A DNA stretch of 64,000 bases, from the NCBI GenBank assembly GCA_034401135.1, contig JAWZSP010000011.1, forward strand, positions 186,001 to 250,000. Reading direction: 5' to 3'. Below are positions 28,067-38,228 of this stretch, piece by piece. The translations under genes and the position numbers were made by a program. The notes beneath the pieces are model-generated. The model worked only from the letters and a program-made list of their open reading frames with translations, did no database searches and had not been told where the DNA came from. Each line of letters starts with the position of its first letter. Position 1 is the stretch's first letter. This DNA comes from Volutella citrinella (lineage: Eukaryota; Ascomycota; Sordariomycetes; Hypocreales; Nectriaceae).

Positions 28067-28330
28067 AGCCAGCCAACCACGCATCGTGTTAGCCGCTATT
28101 CCTACACCATTCCAGACACTATTGACGATAGTTCTGATACTGCCTGGGAAACTCCCCCACACGGCACAGCACCACTAGCTGCAACAGATCATGCAGTCAC
28201 ACAGCTGACTCAAACCCTCAGGTCGGTGTTTTCCAGACAATTCGATGAATAGGATGAAGCCAGCCAGCCACCTAGCGCATTTAACAGTTTCCTACACTAT
28301 TTCCAGACGCTATTGGCAATATTGTAGCGG
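28067..28330 (+). repeat. imperfect duplication upstream of the RHS gene
   Basis: The sequence from about 28067 (gcaagccagccaaccacg, then cattccagacactattg) recurs in degraded form from about 28252 (gaagccagccagccacct, then tttccagacgctattgg). The offset is about 187 bp. Both copies are non-coding and lie 0.3-0.5 kb upstream of the RHS start, in the likely promoter region. Confidence 0.55.
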
Positions 28331-28383
28331 CTGAGCTCAGGTGGGGGGTTCCTGTCTTATAATCCTGGTTACAATATTGTTCT

Positions 28384-28591
28384 CCTTCGGGGAGCATATG
28401 GCTAGCCTAGTCCAAACTAAGAATTGGATCGGCTCACATGCCACCTTGTTCGGGTTAAACCCCCACACAATACAGTTCAGCTGTTATCCTTCGGGAAGCA
28501 TATGGCTAGCCGAGTCCAAACTAAGAATTGCATCGGCTCACATGCCACCTTGTTCAGGTTAAACCCCCACACAATACAGTTCAGCTGTTAC
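28384..28591 (+). repeat. two tandem copies of a 104-bp unit
   Basis: The unit at 28384-28487 (tccttcggggagcatatggc to ttcagctgtta) is repeated at 28488-28591 with only a handful of substitutions, so this is a recent tandem duplication. Short open frames here exist only because the unit repeats. No known element is recognised. Confidence 0.85.
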
Positions 28592-29023
28592 AAGGGAATG
28601 TTGCCTTACCGCCCGAGCTAATGTATTCTGACGATACCGTCACATATACGTTTCTGCGCCAATTCTCCCTCTGTCCGCGTGCGATGTCGCGTATTTTTCT
28701 TAGACGAGCTCGGCGGCTTTCCAACCGCTTACAACAGCGACGGCGCAGCTGAGATGATGTGACGAAATGAGTGGTTCTCGGCGTGCCCGCTCGGGGGTTG
28801 CAATCACATATTCCCTGCTAGCCGCGTGATAAACACCCATGTCACTCAGAGAGGGGACCCTACTAAGTATTTAGAGCGGCAAGCGTGATATCAAGTCCCC
28901 AAAAGCCGCCATTGATTCACTCCTACGCCAACGCATTTAACAGCGTGACAAACCATCGCCTTTGGACCACTCTTTGTCGCTTATGACATCTTGGCTCATT
29001 TCAAATACTTCGACGCTTTCGCC

Positions 29024-29677
29024 ATGCTCGCTAGGCTCGTCCTTAGTATTTATGTTGTTGTTGCGCTGTTGGGGGCGATTGTCGACGCCGGTGCAGCAGG
29101 TATGAAAGTGGACCACGCTCTTTTGCATGCGACATAGACTAAACATGTCTTGTTTTTAGAAGCACATATCCGTGTATGCATGCACTTAACTCAAGACTTT
29201 GAGAGGTTTCCCGTCAAAATCACAGCTGGCAGCACGGGAGACAACTGCATGTCAAAGACGGGGACTAGTACAGAATTCTACGTATCCAAGAAAGGTTTGA
29301 CTTGCACTTCCCTCGGCAATGTCCAACAGCAAAGCAACTTCTGGTGCATCTTCGAAGACAATATTTGGACCGTGTCATATAACGGGAATGGGTTTTCTGG
29401 CACCACTCGAACTCTTTGGTATAACGGCCCTTCGAATAACAAGATCGAGCTCGCAAACTTCAGTCCAGAGACAGTCATATGCCCAAATGAGGATCTCTGC
29501 ATGGATACGAAATGGAAGTCCAACTCCGGGTCGGTTGGCGACGCTTGGGTAGGTTCTTCTCCCTACAGATACTTGTTGTCATGGTAGATTACTGACACCT
29601 CGGCTTAGATCATTTTCAAACCAGAGGCGGTAAAAACGTTTGATATGAAAGTGAGCAATTCGCAACAGGAACTGTAA
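29024..29677 (+). CDS. small secreted Cys-containing protein, effector candidate
   Basis: Three exons fit by phase: 29024-29099, 29160-29548 and 29609-29677, giving 177 residues. Intron 1 (29100-29159) has a GTATGA donor and TTTTTAG acceptor. Intron 2 (29549-29608) has GTAGGT, an ACTGAC branch and CTTAG. Exon 1 encodes a clean secretion signal (MLARLVLSIYVVVALLGA then IVDAGAA); the ATG follows 'cgcc'. The mature part has six Cys, spaced widely, and aromatic/Gly/Asn-rich stretches (SYNGNGFSG, LWYNGPSNNK). I recognise no family. Size, signal peptide and an even number of Cys fit a secreted effector or antimicrobial-type protein, which is inference. It lies 1.2 kb upstream of the RHS gene, in divergent orientation. 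Confidence 0.7.
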
Positions 29678-30713
29678 CTCACGGAATCACGGCGACGGAG
29701 TGGTTTATGGGCCATCGCCGGTTGTTACGGATCCGCTAGATGCTAGGAGACACTTTGCATCGTTCATTCTTTCTGTCGTGAGTGTATCGGCTCTGTATGG
29801 CTATTTACAAGCTGGGTGGGTACTGGGAGATGCTTAGGAACACGTACATAGCAAGGACGAGTAAGATAGGTGATAGTTAGTCGACAGTGGCCAGGCTTGG
29901 GCCAGACACTGGGCTTGGCACGCACCTTGAATGAATCAGTCGTTACCCGAAGATGCATCTGATGGTAGACAAATCCCATATTAAGCCCATTTGATAGCTA
30001 TATTGCAGCCCATCTCTGGAGTATGACAAGCCCGAAAACCCCTAGGCAGGGCTCTTGTGAGGCAATGTTGGCGCTGGCCGAAGATGACTCGGACAAGGAT
30101 GCCGCCGACGGCAGGACACACGCGCCAGGACACACGCGCCTTTGAACTAGATAGTGACGCATGGCCATATGAACATGATGTAATGCCTGATGGGCGCAGT
30201 TGTGAATGGTGGTATTCGGAACGTGAGTGGATGGTTGGATGGCTGGACGCCACTTTTTATCGCAATCACACTGTGACGATCGGCAGGTTGCTAACTGTGC
30301 AAACCTAGTAGGTCGTACTGAGGGTTTGTGTCAGCAGAACGTATCGGGCGTTACGTTATATAGGTCGGTTTAAACAATATGACTACTGTTGCCTCTAGTG
30401 ATTACGATGCAGATTGTAGTAACCAAGTTGTGTTGATAGCTGAAGAGCTGTTCCTCTTTATTGATCTATAGGTAGGTCTTATATACTAGTTACTTTCTTT
30501 TACCTGCAGTCCTTTGCATACTTCCTTTGTCGGGGTCCACCCACCCGTGTAGGGTAGCCGGTACTAGTAACTTCGACCAGCTAGTATTTTACGCCTGCAT
30601 CGCGTGTCAATATAATATGGTGACGAATCTTTAATAACGAAAGACTAGCAACTCAGGTATCGAAGGCCAATCTATACCTGCTGTTAAAAAGCACTCTTTG
30701 CATGTGGTGATAG
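29678..30713. other. intergenic, no supported gene
   Basis: Only short overlapping frames occur on both strands (for example 29764-29979 minus and 30057-30308 plus), with no domain, signal or splice logic. A tandem 'ggacacacgcgcc' doublet lies at about 30115-30140. Confidence 0.5.
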
Positions 30714-31770
30714 CTATCGAATCCTAATCTTCCTCTCTGGACTGCCCACTCGAAGCTGGCATCTCTCGTAGACGCGATCATTATCCTTCGCAAGCCTCTG
30801 TACCAACAAAACCCAGTGTCTCTGATGCTGTCCGGTGGGCTCACCCTTGCTATTTCCAACAACGACACACTCCAGTGACATCTATAACACCACAAACGGT
30901 CGCCTCGAGCTCCAATTCCCCCCAAGTGACGTCACCTCGTTCGCTATGTTTCTTAGTCAACGGGACCGACAGTGCACCCGTTATCGACGGACCCGAAAGG
31001 TCCTCGTTCCATGTCACCGTGCCAAATGCGACGGGCATATATTCGATTGGTCCATCATGCGCCATCCACGACCATGACGGGACAGCACTGCCTGTCGACA
31101 AGGAAATGCGTTTCAGCCCACCACTTGCACGTTGCCACAGGAGGCAACGATGCAAGTAAGTGTCAAAGCAGCCATATCCGCCAGTTGTGCCGAATGTATT
31201 AATGAGCCTTGTCTCAAGGCCCCTGATGGCAATGGGTCGGTCAGAGGGGAAGGAGAGGGCGAGTCTCGAGTAGCGTTCGTAGAGGGCCTGGAAGAGCTCA
31301 ATCCTCATGCCCTTGACGTATTTATCGGCCGAGCGCGGGGAGTCTGCATCGCCAAGAAAGGCTGCCGTGCGGCTGAATGGCATGAGCAAGCGTCAGTACC
31401 TAAAGAAGCTGAAGAGTTACATACTTCTTCATCACAGTCATCATTTCACAGCGTACACCACCCCCACATTCCCAATAACTCTGCGTGTTGGTGAAATATA
31501 TGCTTCTCCGCGACAGTGCCCGCTCTTGTAAGACCCAGCCTCTCTGATTGAGTGTGCTCTGGTCAACATGGTTGTGGAAGTCATCGATAGCGTCGCAGAC
31601 GTAGCATGTGGCGTTTTCACCATCCGGAATCCGTATTTCCACACATCATCGCTCTGATGGCGGCTTCAGAAAACCGTCGCTACTCCCAGATGCACAACTA
31701 GCCGCAATAGTGCAGTATGCCGCGCTGAAGACACTTTCCATGAGTTTTGATTCTGTGTTCCAATCGTCTG
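30714..31770 (-). pseudogene. HET-domain (heterokaryon incompatibility) gene, truncated and broken
   Basis: The minus strand encodes the second half of a HET-domain protein: DDWNTESKLMES..YCTIAAS, then LNQRGWVLQERALSRRSIYF, then a C-terminal part with ERYSRLALSF, DRPIAIRGLE and VPSWSWMAHDGPIEY, all typical of the family. HET proteins trigger cell death after fusion of incompatible hyphae. A normal intron lies near 31340-31390 (GTATGT donor, TTCAG acceptor). Three defects are seen. The N-terminal half (including the usual 'YxALSYxWG'-type region) is missing. An in-frame TGA sits at 31646-31648. A one-base frame shift at about 30873 separates the last 50 residues, which end at 30714. The TGA follows CGA and could come from CGA-to-TGA mutation. 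Confidence 0.85.
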
Positions 31771-32961
31771 CATGCGGACACGTTCCGTGACGGGGTGGAT
31801 GGCAAGGAGGCGCATGTCGAAGCCCGTGTGGTACTCGCTCGACATAGGGAGTCCGTTCGTGTTTCTGTCCAAGGTTAGCTGAATCACCGGGGTCCAACAG
31901 TCTAGAGTTGAGAGACGTACGACCACGTCATCCGGTATGCTTCCTCCAGCTGAGCAGGATCCGCAACGTCGGCGACCTTTTTGCCATCTCGTATCGGATA
32001 GACGTTCCATTGTGTCTTGGGAATGACGTGGGCAGCCTCAATGCCAGGCCCGACCATGCCGCCCGTCAGCCAAGACCTTCCTTTTCCACTGATGGCGCAA
32101 ATCTTGCCTCCCGACAACACATCCGACCGGAAACTCCTCGCCAGCCGGCGTGTGTCGGAAGGCTTGATGGCCGAGGCAGGAAATTCCTCCACCATGGCTT
32201 CATCGGCGGCCGTGCCTCTGTTTCTGGAGCTGGACGGACTGCTGGTCTGTTGAGATGCAGAATTGTTGGAAGTGGAGGAGAGGGCGCTATTCTGACGCTT
32301 CAGACTCGTCGTGGATTTACGGCCGAGCGGGGTCATGGAGAGAAGGGGATCATCGGTTCGTTTTCCAGCGGCAAGGTAGTTGGCGTGGTATCGGCGCCTT
32401 GGCGTCGCGGCAGACAGAAGGCAGGGTCTAGCACATCGAGATGATCTTTTCGAAGATATCATTGTCCCAGGCTTGACGGCAATATACCGTATCAGTTCTG
32501 TCAATCAATCAACACAGGTTCAGCTAACTCGTTGTTGGTCACTTGTGACAAAATAGGCATTATCTTCTCGAGTTCTTGCTGAACGTTCTGTAGATAGTCG
32601 CGGCCGCTGTCCCAGCTAGACTTATTGATAGCGACGATTGCATTCAAGCCTGCCGAACCATCATTCTCTTCGACACAGACTGCCGGAATTGTCTGCGCCT
32701 GGTAACAAGGCGCGACCGCCTCGGCTAGTGTCCGCGGTCGTCATAGACCTTGTGAGGTGGTAGACACTCCGAGATACGAGACTGGATCTTGTTGGAAGAA
32801 ACACAACCCCGGCGGTTCGTCGCGTTTTTCCAATGGCTTATACAGGCAAGGGGATCTCGGAGGCCTACTGACCCGCGCTGGAATTGCAGCAGGCTGGCAA
32901 AGGATGAGGGCACTGGGAAGTTTTGCATTTTCGTGTCCTGACGCGAGTCGCGAGATGACAA
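31771..32961 (-). pseudogene. HNH-nuclease-domain gene, frameshifted and cut off by the HET fragment
   Basis: The minus strand carries a fungal HNH-endonuclease-type gene: CAISGKG, then PGIEAAHVIPKTQWNVYP (the AHVIP part is the HNH-like His motif), then an intron at 31865-31920 (GTACGT donor, GACAG acceptor), then NGLPMSS and GFDMRLLAIHPVTERVRM. After VRM the homology stops and HET-type sequence begins in another frame at about 31768, so the C-terminus is missing. Upstream, the frame ending HKVYDDRGH stops at 32725 while the continuing sequence (LAEAVAPCYQ..) lies in another frame, a one-base loss at about 32733. The segment at 32450-32530 is not resolved. The first ATG in the upstream frame is at 32926-32928. 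HNH is a nuclease fold; the role of these fungal proteins is not established. Confidence 0.75.
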
Positions 32962-33034
32962 CTTATAGAAAACGCTACTCCCTAGACAGAGTCGGACGAG
33001 TCACTGACTATTTAGAAGCCCTGCTAACCCGAAC

Positions 33035-33145
33035 CCTACAGCCCCTTATGCTCTTTTTTAACTTAAGTATAAAAGAGCTTACTAAATAAATACAATTAGT
33101 TATAAAGTAATAGCTTTTATTATATTATAAGACTATTACTTACCT
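33035..33145. repeat. short RIP-like A/T island
   Basis: About 100 bp of A/T-rich sequence with the same lack of CA and TG as the 1-20028 block (tttttaacttaagtataaaa through attatattataag), embedded in normal DNA. It is probably a fragment of a mutated repeat. Confidence 0.5.
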
Positions 33146-33338
33146 CGCCCCTTGTAAGCAGCAAGGCACTCTTGCGTTCATAGCGTCCCGAGGGTGCTAT
33201 ACAGGCGAGGTCACGTGATCTCATCGGCCTATACTCTAACACTCATCGTAGTCATGAACCCGTCCCTCTTCATCCCATTACTAACCCACACACTCTCTCT
33301 AAGTAAGGGTCTTTCGATAAAAGCTCCCACTCGTGCCT

Positions 33339-35104
33339 TTATAGGTTTTTGTTCGCTGGTCTAATAACCAAGACCCAGTCAAAGTCCACTCCGCCGCGAG
33401 AAGGCGGCGTGAAAGTCTTCTTCCCCTTAGCAGAGAAAGATTTCCCTTCAAAGACGGGCCTGAGCTTGGCTGTACGCGGGTCAAACCACTGGGCCGTCAT
33501 TTCAACCCCAGGCGTCTCCCAGCTATCGGTGACGGCCTTAAGATCGACGTCGAATGCGTCACCCCAACCGGAATAGACCCAATAGCGACCCTTGGTGACC
33601 ATGCCAGCAATATAGCGGTCGGCTTCGAAAGAGAGAACATCCTCGGAAGCGTTCTCCGGAGATGAGATAAACTCGCGCGCAGGCTGGAGGCCGTTGAATT
33701 GCGCTGTAGAGAGGCACGTGAACAGCTTGCCCACGAAACCAGTCTGCTTGGCACCGGGCCAATGGATTGCTTCGTGCCAACTGGCGTTCTCGGACAGGTA
33801 AAGCTGAGGTTCCATGTAGTGCTCCGGGCCGGCGATAAGGGACTTGTTCTCGTACGACTGCTGAACGGGGAGAGAGCCGTACGTGATGCCGCAAGCGCCC
33901 GAGAACACGGCGGGATAGAAGCCATGGCGAACATCGGATACGTTCCACATTCGCTTACTAGTGTTGAAAGCGTCGTTGGCACCTTCGTAGTGGTTCTCAA
34001 CATCCATAACTGGTCCAGAGAACTCTTGGCGCATATGAATAATATTCTCATAGTTCTTTCGAGAATCCCAAGGGCGTAAGACCGTGAATCCCGCATCGAT
34101 ACCTTCAGGGTCGGGGCTCTCGTGACCGGATTGGACGGCATCCATAGAAAGAGTTCCGTAGGATCCATTAATATACTACAGAGAATCAGCGTGTAAACTA
34201 CAAAAGTCAACCGCAACACCAGTGACGGTTGTAAGGCTTAACTTACGTTGTGTCCATAAGGGAAAGGTGTAAAAGGTGAAGGCGGGTCAGCAATCCAGGG
34301 GCTTGTTGGCTGAAAGCTGACAAACGCGTCGTAGCCATGCTTCGCCTCTTCCTCCCTGAACCCCTTCATCATGGCGGCCCAGATGGGTCTTGTGTCTTGC
34401 ATGGGGTTGAGGTGAGACAGGGGCTCCGATTCAGGGTCGTTCCTCCACGCCTCACGCGCCTGAGCAACGTTGTCGGTCCAGAAGGCGTTAGAGTCTCCTC
34501 CCATCAACTTAGGGACTCCAGGATAGCGGTTCCCCATATACCTTCCAAACCATTCGGCACTCTCTTCGTCAAAAAGTGTGGTACCCCAGGTTCCGTACCA
34601 TCCAAAGTTCACCCAGCGACCCCATGTAGGAATCATGCAGATAGTGAGGCCATAGTCGGCGGCGCGTGTCGTTACCCAGTCGATATAGGCGAAGTAGGCC
34701 TCGTTAGGCTGCGTCACATCGGCATTAAAGATAGCTAGGTCTCCATAAAAATTAGGGATCGTTGCGACGTCATACTTGGACAGGACAACTGCTTGGATGA
34801 CGGTGAAACCCTTTGCGGCGCGGTCCGCGAAGTAGAGGTCGACGTCGGTGCGATTCATCTTGTGGAAGAGCTCCCAGTTGGTGTCTGCGATCCAGAAGAA
34901 AGGCTCCTTAGATTTGGTCTTGTAAAGGTACCGACTGTTGGGCGAGGCAGAGATGGCAACGTCGGACCACGGGAACTCGCTGGGTTCGGCCGAGCCCACG
35001 GCAAAGGTGCCAGAGTCGGACCATGCGAAGTCGTTCGAAGCGGCGGAGCCAATGGCCAGGGTGGCCAACGCGGAAGAAAACAACAGGTTCAAAAGGTGAT
35101 TCAT
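33339..35104 (-). CDS. secreted DUF4038-type glycoside hydrolase
   Basis: Two exons, 34247-35104 and 33339-34175, are joined in phase across a 71-bp intron (GTAAGT to TGTAG), giving 564 residues. The start at 35102-35104 is preferred to an in-frame ATG 11 codons upstream because it gives a clean signal peptide (MNHLLNLLFSSALATLAIG). The N-terminal half has the DUF4038/apiosidase-like hallmark EPFFWIADTNWELFHKMNR, then RAAKGFTVIQAVVLSKYD, in a TIM-barrel family related to GH140. The C-terminal end (RYWVYSGWGDAFDVDL to FDWVLVIRP) matches the beta-sandwich 'collagen-binding' domain that usually follows it. PVMDVENHYEG lies where the family carries an acidic catalytic-region residue. It probably acts outside the cell on plant or fungal polysaccharide side chains; the substrate is unknown. 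Confidence 0.85.
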
Positions 35105-35572
35105 CGTGAATACACTGCTTATGCCGACTCCTAGCATTCACCGACACAACCACCGTGATTCCACGACGTTTTATGAACCAGCAATGGCGGGGTGACGACT
35201 GATCTTTGCCAAAAACTGTGGGGCTATGGATCCCTTTCCAGACTCCCCGCAATTTGCCCCAAACCTCGAGACGACCTCGAGACGACCTCGGGAGCTTTTT
35301 TCGGCGAAACACCCTTAGCTAAAGCGCCCTATTGGTTTATTGTAGGACGTCGAGCCGTAACCGGCGTCTCCGACTCCGACATGACGTGAAGGTGGAACCG
35401 GAAGCCCAAAGTCGGCTCCCGTTCCGAGCCACCATGTTGGGAGCCATTCTCCGGCGCGAGAAACATATCAGATGCGGCGAGCCTCTCTGATGGTGAAGTT
35501 TCTCGCAGACAGAAACCTTGTCTCGTCCCTGTTCTTCCATCCTGACCTCCTCCATCATCCCCCCGGCCCAAC

Positions 35573-36127
35573 ATGTCTACACTCAAGATCGTCGTCCAAG
35601 CCGCCCTCCTCAAATCGGCGGCCAATATCGTGGCACAGCTCGCCGCCCGCTGGCATCAATCCTCTCCCCAGCCGTTCGACTGGCAACGGGTCCTGGAGTT
35701 TGCAGTTTTCGGCCTCATCCAGGCCCATGTCGGCTATTTATGGCAGCAATTCCTTGAGGATACCTTCCCAACACGCCCTACAATAAAAAAGGCACCTGCT
35801 GCCTCCACCACCTCGCCCCAGACCCCCCCGGGTATCAGCTGGGTAAATGTCGCGTGCAAGTTGCTCGTGGACCAAACGATCGGGCTCTTCATGATGAACT
35901 CCATGTTCCTCATCTGCACCAACGCAATCCGCCTCCAGAGCCCCACTCTGGTGCTGGCGGCTGTGTGGGAGAAGATATTCGGAGTCGTCAGGTCGGCGTG
36001 GAAAGTGTGGCCATGGTTTGCACTCGCCAACTTCATCTGGGTCCCGCTTGAGAAGCGTGTCCTGGTCGGATCTTGCGTTGCATTCTGCTGGAACATCTTC
36101 CTGGCCTTCTCGCTCATGGCCAACTGA
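35573..36127 (+). CDS. Mpv17/PMP22-family membrane protein
   Basis: A single exon of 184 residues, close to the usual family length. The ATG at 35573 follows 'caac'. The C-terminal signature is clear: WKVWPWFALANFIWVPLEKR, then a Trp seven residues from the final hydrophobic helix (the W-x2-WP-x2-x-NF-x2-VP-x2-R pattern). About four hydrophobic segments are visible. Members sit in peroxisomal or inner mitochondrial membranes and are thought to form channels or control small-solute flux; which organelle applies here cannot be told. It is divergent from the DUF4038 gene, sharing about 470 bp of upstream DNA. Confidence 0.9.
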   Translation: MSTLKIVVQAALLKSAANIVAQLAARWHQSSPQPFDWQRVLEFAVFGLIQAHVGYLWQQFLEDTFPTRPTIKKAPAASTTSPQTPPGISWVNVACKLLVDQTIGLFMMNSMFLICTNAIRLQSPTLVLAAVWEKIFGVVRSAWKVWPWFALANFIWVPLEKRVLVGSCVAFCWNIFLAFSLMAN

Positions 36128-36826
36128 GACGACAAATCATGAGCAAAGCGTCAAAAGATGAGATGATAAAACGATAGCACTTTTTCTATAGAAACTCAGA
36201 TCTATCAATACCCCTTTGCACAGAAGAATGGACTCAGCCCGTGATATATGGTAGATCTTGGAGGCACATCCCTCAGCTCGCCCGTTATTATCCTGCATCA
36301 TGCTTGCTCCGGCCACTTTCTTGGAGATGCCCCTAGGCTTCGCGGCCTTCTGGCTAACAAACTCGTAAAGGGCGGACACGCAAGTCGTGTTTGGCGCCCT
36401 TCCCTGCCGCGAGTCACAATGCAGTCTTCTCTTTGTCTAGGGAGACTAGATGCTTCTCGGACTCATAAGCGAGCGAGTGATACGGGAAATTCGACGAGTC
36501 TCGAGGGAGTGATCGGGGGATCAATCCGGATGGCTGTCATGAAGTGCCAAACATGGGAGAGGTTGGAATATCAATGTCTCGGTTCCTTTCATATTGACGA
36601 ACCTTGAGTTCCTTTTTTTTTCTATGTTTACACAGGTGGATGCTACAAGGTACTCAGTACACCCCAAGTAGCGACAGCGCTTGGGGTGTATTAAATGATT
36701 CCCTACGGCCACTACAACTCGTTGAAGTTGTGGCCAAATCAATGGCGCTGGTACTTTTCAGCTCCCTACTTCCGCGTATGTATCATGGTTCAGGCATCCC
36801 TCTCGACCGGCGTTGGGGTCTCCTGC
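36128..36826. other. intergenic, no supported gene
   Basis: Stops are frequent in all frames. The open frames at 36137-36379 (minus) and 36248-36607 (plus) overlap each other and show no family signal. 'tgtacacaggtgg..taccaagtgagtaa'-type splice logic was looked for and not found. Confidence 0.5.
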
Positions 36827-37345
36827 TCAGAACCAGACTTCTGACTCATAGACGATAACACCTCTGGCATCAAGCTGCGTGATGTCGGCGCCGATACCCG
36901 TGCAATTGTAATCCTTAAGCTGGCGAGTAGGCACCTTGGCCTGGAACATCTCGTCAATCTCCTCGAGCGAACGGTTCTTAGTCTCGGGAACCAACAGAAT
37001 GACCCAGAGGGTCGAGCCGATAGAGAAAGCGCCGTAAATAAAGGTGACGCTGCCACCGAGAGCGCGCTGAACGTACGGGTTGGTAAATCGGGACTAAAGT
37101 GACGAAGGAGCGCATCGATGAGAGGAAGAGAATACCCTCATGGAGCTGGCCGGTAGCGACGTCGGTAGCGGTGACCCAGGTGCCAAGGCCCCAGGTGAAT
37201 CCGAAGATGCAGTACCAGAGAATCAACAGCGTGGCCGAAGAATTTGCGACAACAGTCGCAACGCCGGTACCTATCATGCAGCCAGCAAGGCCAATAGCGC
37301 CCCATGACAGAGAGCGGCCCACCGAGGGCCCCGCGGGGTCCCCGC
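36827..37345 (-). pseudogene. 3' remnant of an MFS sugar transporter
   Basis: The minus strand encodes the last third of a sugar-transporter-family protein in pieces. First comes GRSLSWGAIGLAGC, then WYCIFGFTWGLGTWVTATDV (helices 8-10 region). After two frame changes (about 37080-37100 and about 37065) come NPYVQ and GGSVTFIYGAFSIGSTLWVI, then VPETKNRSLEEIDEMFQAKV. The PETK-type motif and LEEIDEMF end are diagnostic. The first two thirds of the protein are absent and the frames are broken, so it cannot work. It ends at a TGA at 36827-36829. It is not a recent copy of the intact transporter at 38229, whose C-terminus differs. Confidence 0.8.
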
Positions 37346-37399
37346 GGAGTTTGGAGGAGCTGCGAAATCGGCTCACGAACTGACCGCTTGGTGGGGTTG

Positions 37400-38098
37400 C
37401 CCATCATCATGTACATGATTTGCAGGTCAGCCTTGTTCGGATTTTTTTCTCACCTTTGTCTGCTCCTGCAGTCCAATCACCCTGGTTCCTGTCAATGCCA
37501 AGACACTTTCTCCATCAATCATTCATCACATCCAATCAAATATGTTAACGAAGTCAAGGACCAGACGAGACCAGACCCTCGCCGAGTTTAGGGATAAATT
37601 CGGCAGTCAGGAGGCGACTTTATCGGTGAAGCAATATGCCCCGCCTGTCTCGTCTCGAACTTTGGAAAGTCATGCCATTTGTCGGTGACATTACCGGTGC
37701 TGAGAGGAGTGTCCAGTCCAAAATAAGGTCGATGCTCGCCATGCCGGAGGCAGCCTGGGAGAAGTCTGGAGGTGTGTAGAACGTAGTCTAACCGTGTTGG
37801 TCATCATGCCCGAACCTGAGTCATTGAACAGGAAAGTTTGTCCACTCACGCGATGTCCCTGCCATTGTCCAATAGATAGAGCTTCCGAGATCTTGTATTT
37901 TCAGGACACCCAATAGGCGGCCATCATTTTTGGGGCTGCGGGACTTCAGCGCCGTGCTACGTTAGCGCTGTCGCGAGTTTTCGTGTCAGGCATCTGGAGA
38001 CAGGTTTCCTCCCCACACCCCAATCACAGCCAACCCCAGACGCTGCCATGTGGATTGCGGGGAAGAGGGGGCGTTTCCCGTACAGACCAGCATAGAGT
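37400..38098. other. intergenic region upstream of the sugar transporter
   Basis: No coding signal. G/C-rich blocks at 37920-38080 (ccccacaccccaatcacagc, tgcggggaagaggg) may hold binding sites for carbon-source regulators, which is inference only. Confidence 0.4.
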
Positions 38099-38105
38099 TA
38101 TAAAA
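38099..38105 (+). promoter_or_regulatory. TATA box of the sugar transporter
   Basis: A TATAAAA lies 124 bp before the ATG at 38229 and is followed by a pyrimidine-rich stretch (cacaagcccctcccatctcc), as is usual for strongly expressed fungal genes. Confidence 0.6.
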
Positions 38106-38228
38106 GGCCGAAGGGAATGATGTTCATGCTCGCCCATCGCAATACTACACAAGCCCCTCCCATCTCCAAGGTCTCGACTTCACTCGACACGTCTTGTGCT
38201 CTTTTCTCACCACACTTGCACCGCTATC

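Noticed and set aside
28341..28752. Series of short plus-strand frames
   Set aside because: They arise from the 104-bp tandem duplication and lack signals of coding.
33022..33042. Telomere-like 'ctaacccgaaccctac'
   Set aside because: Only imperfect single units; no TTAGGG array.
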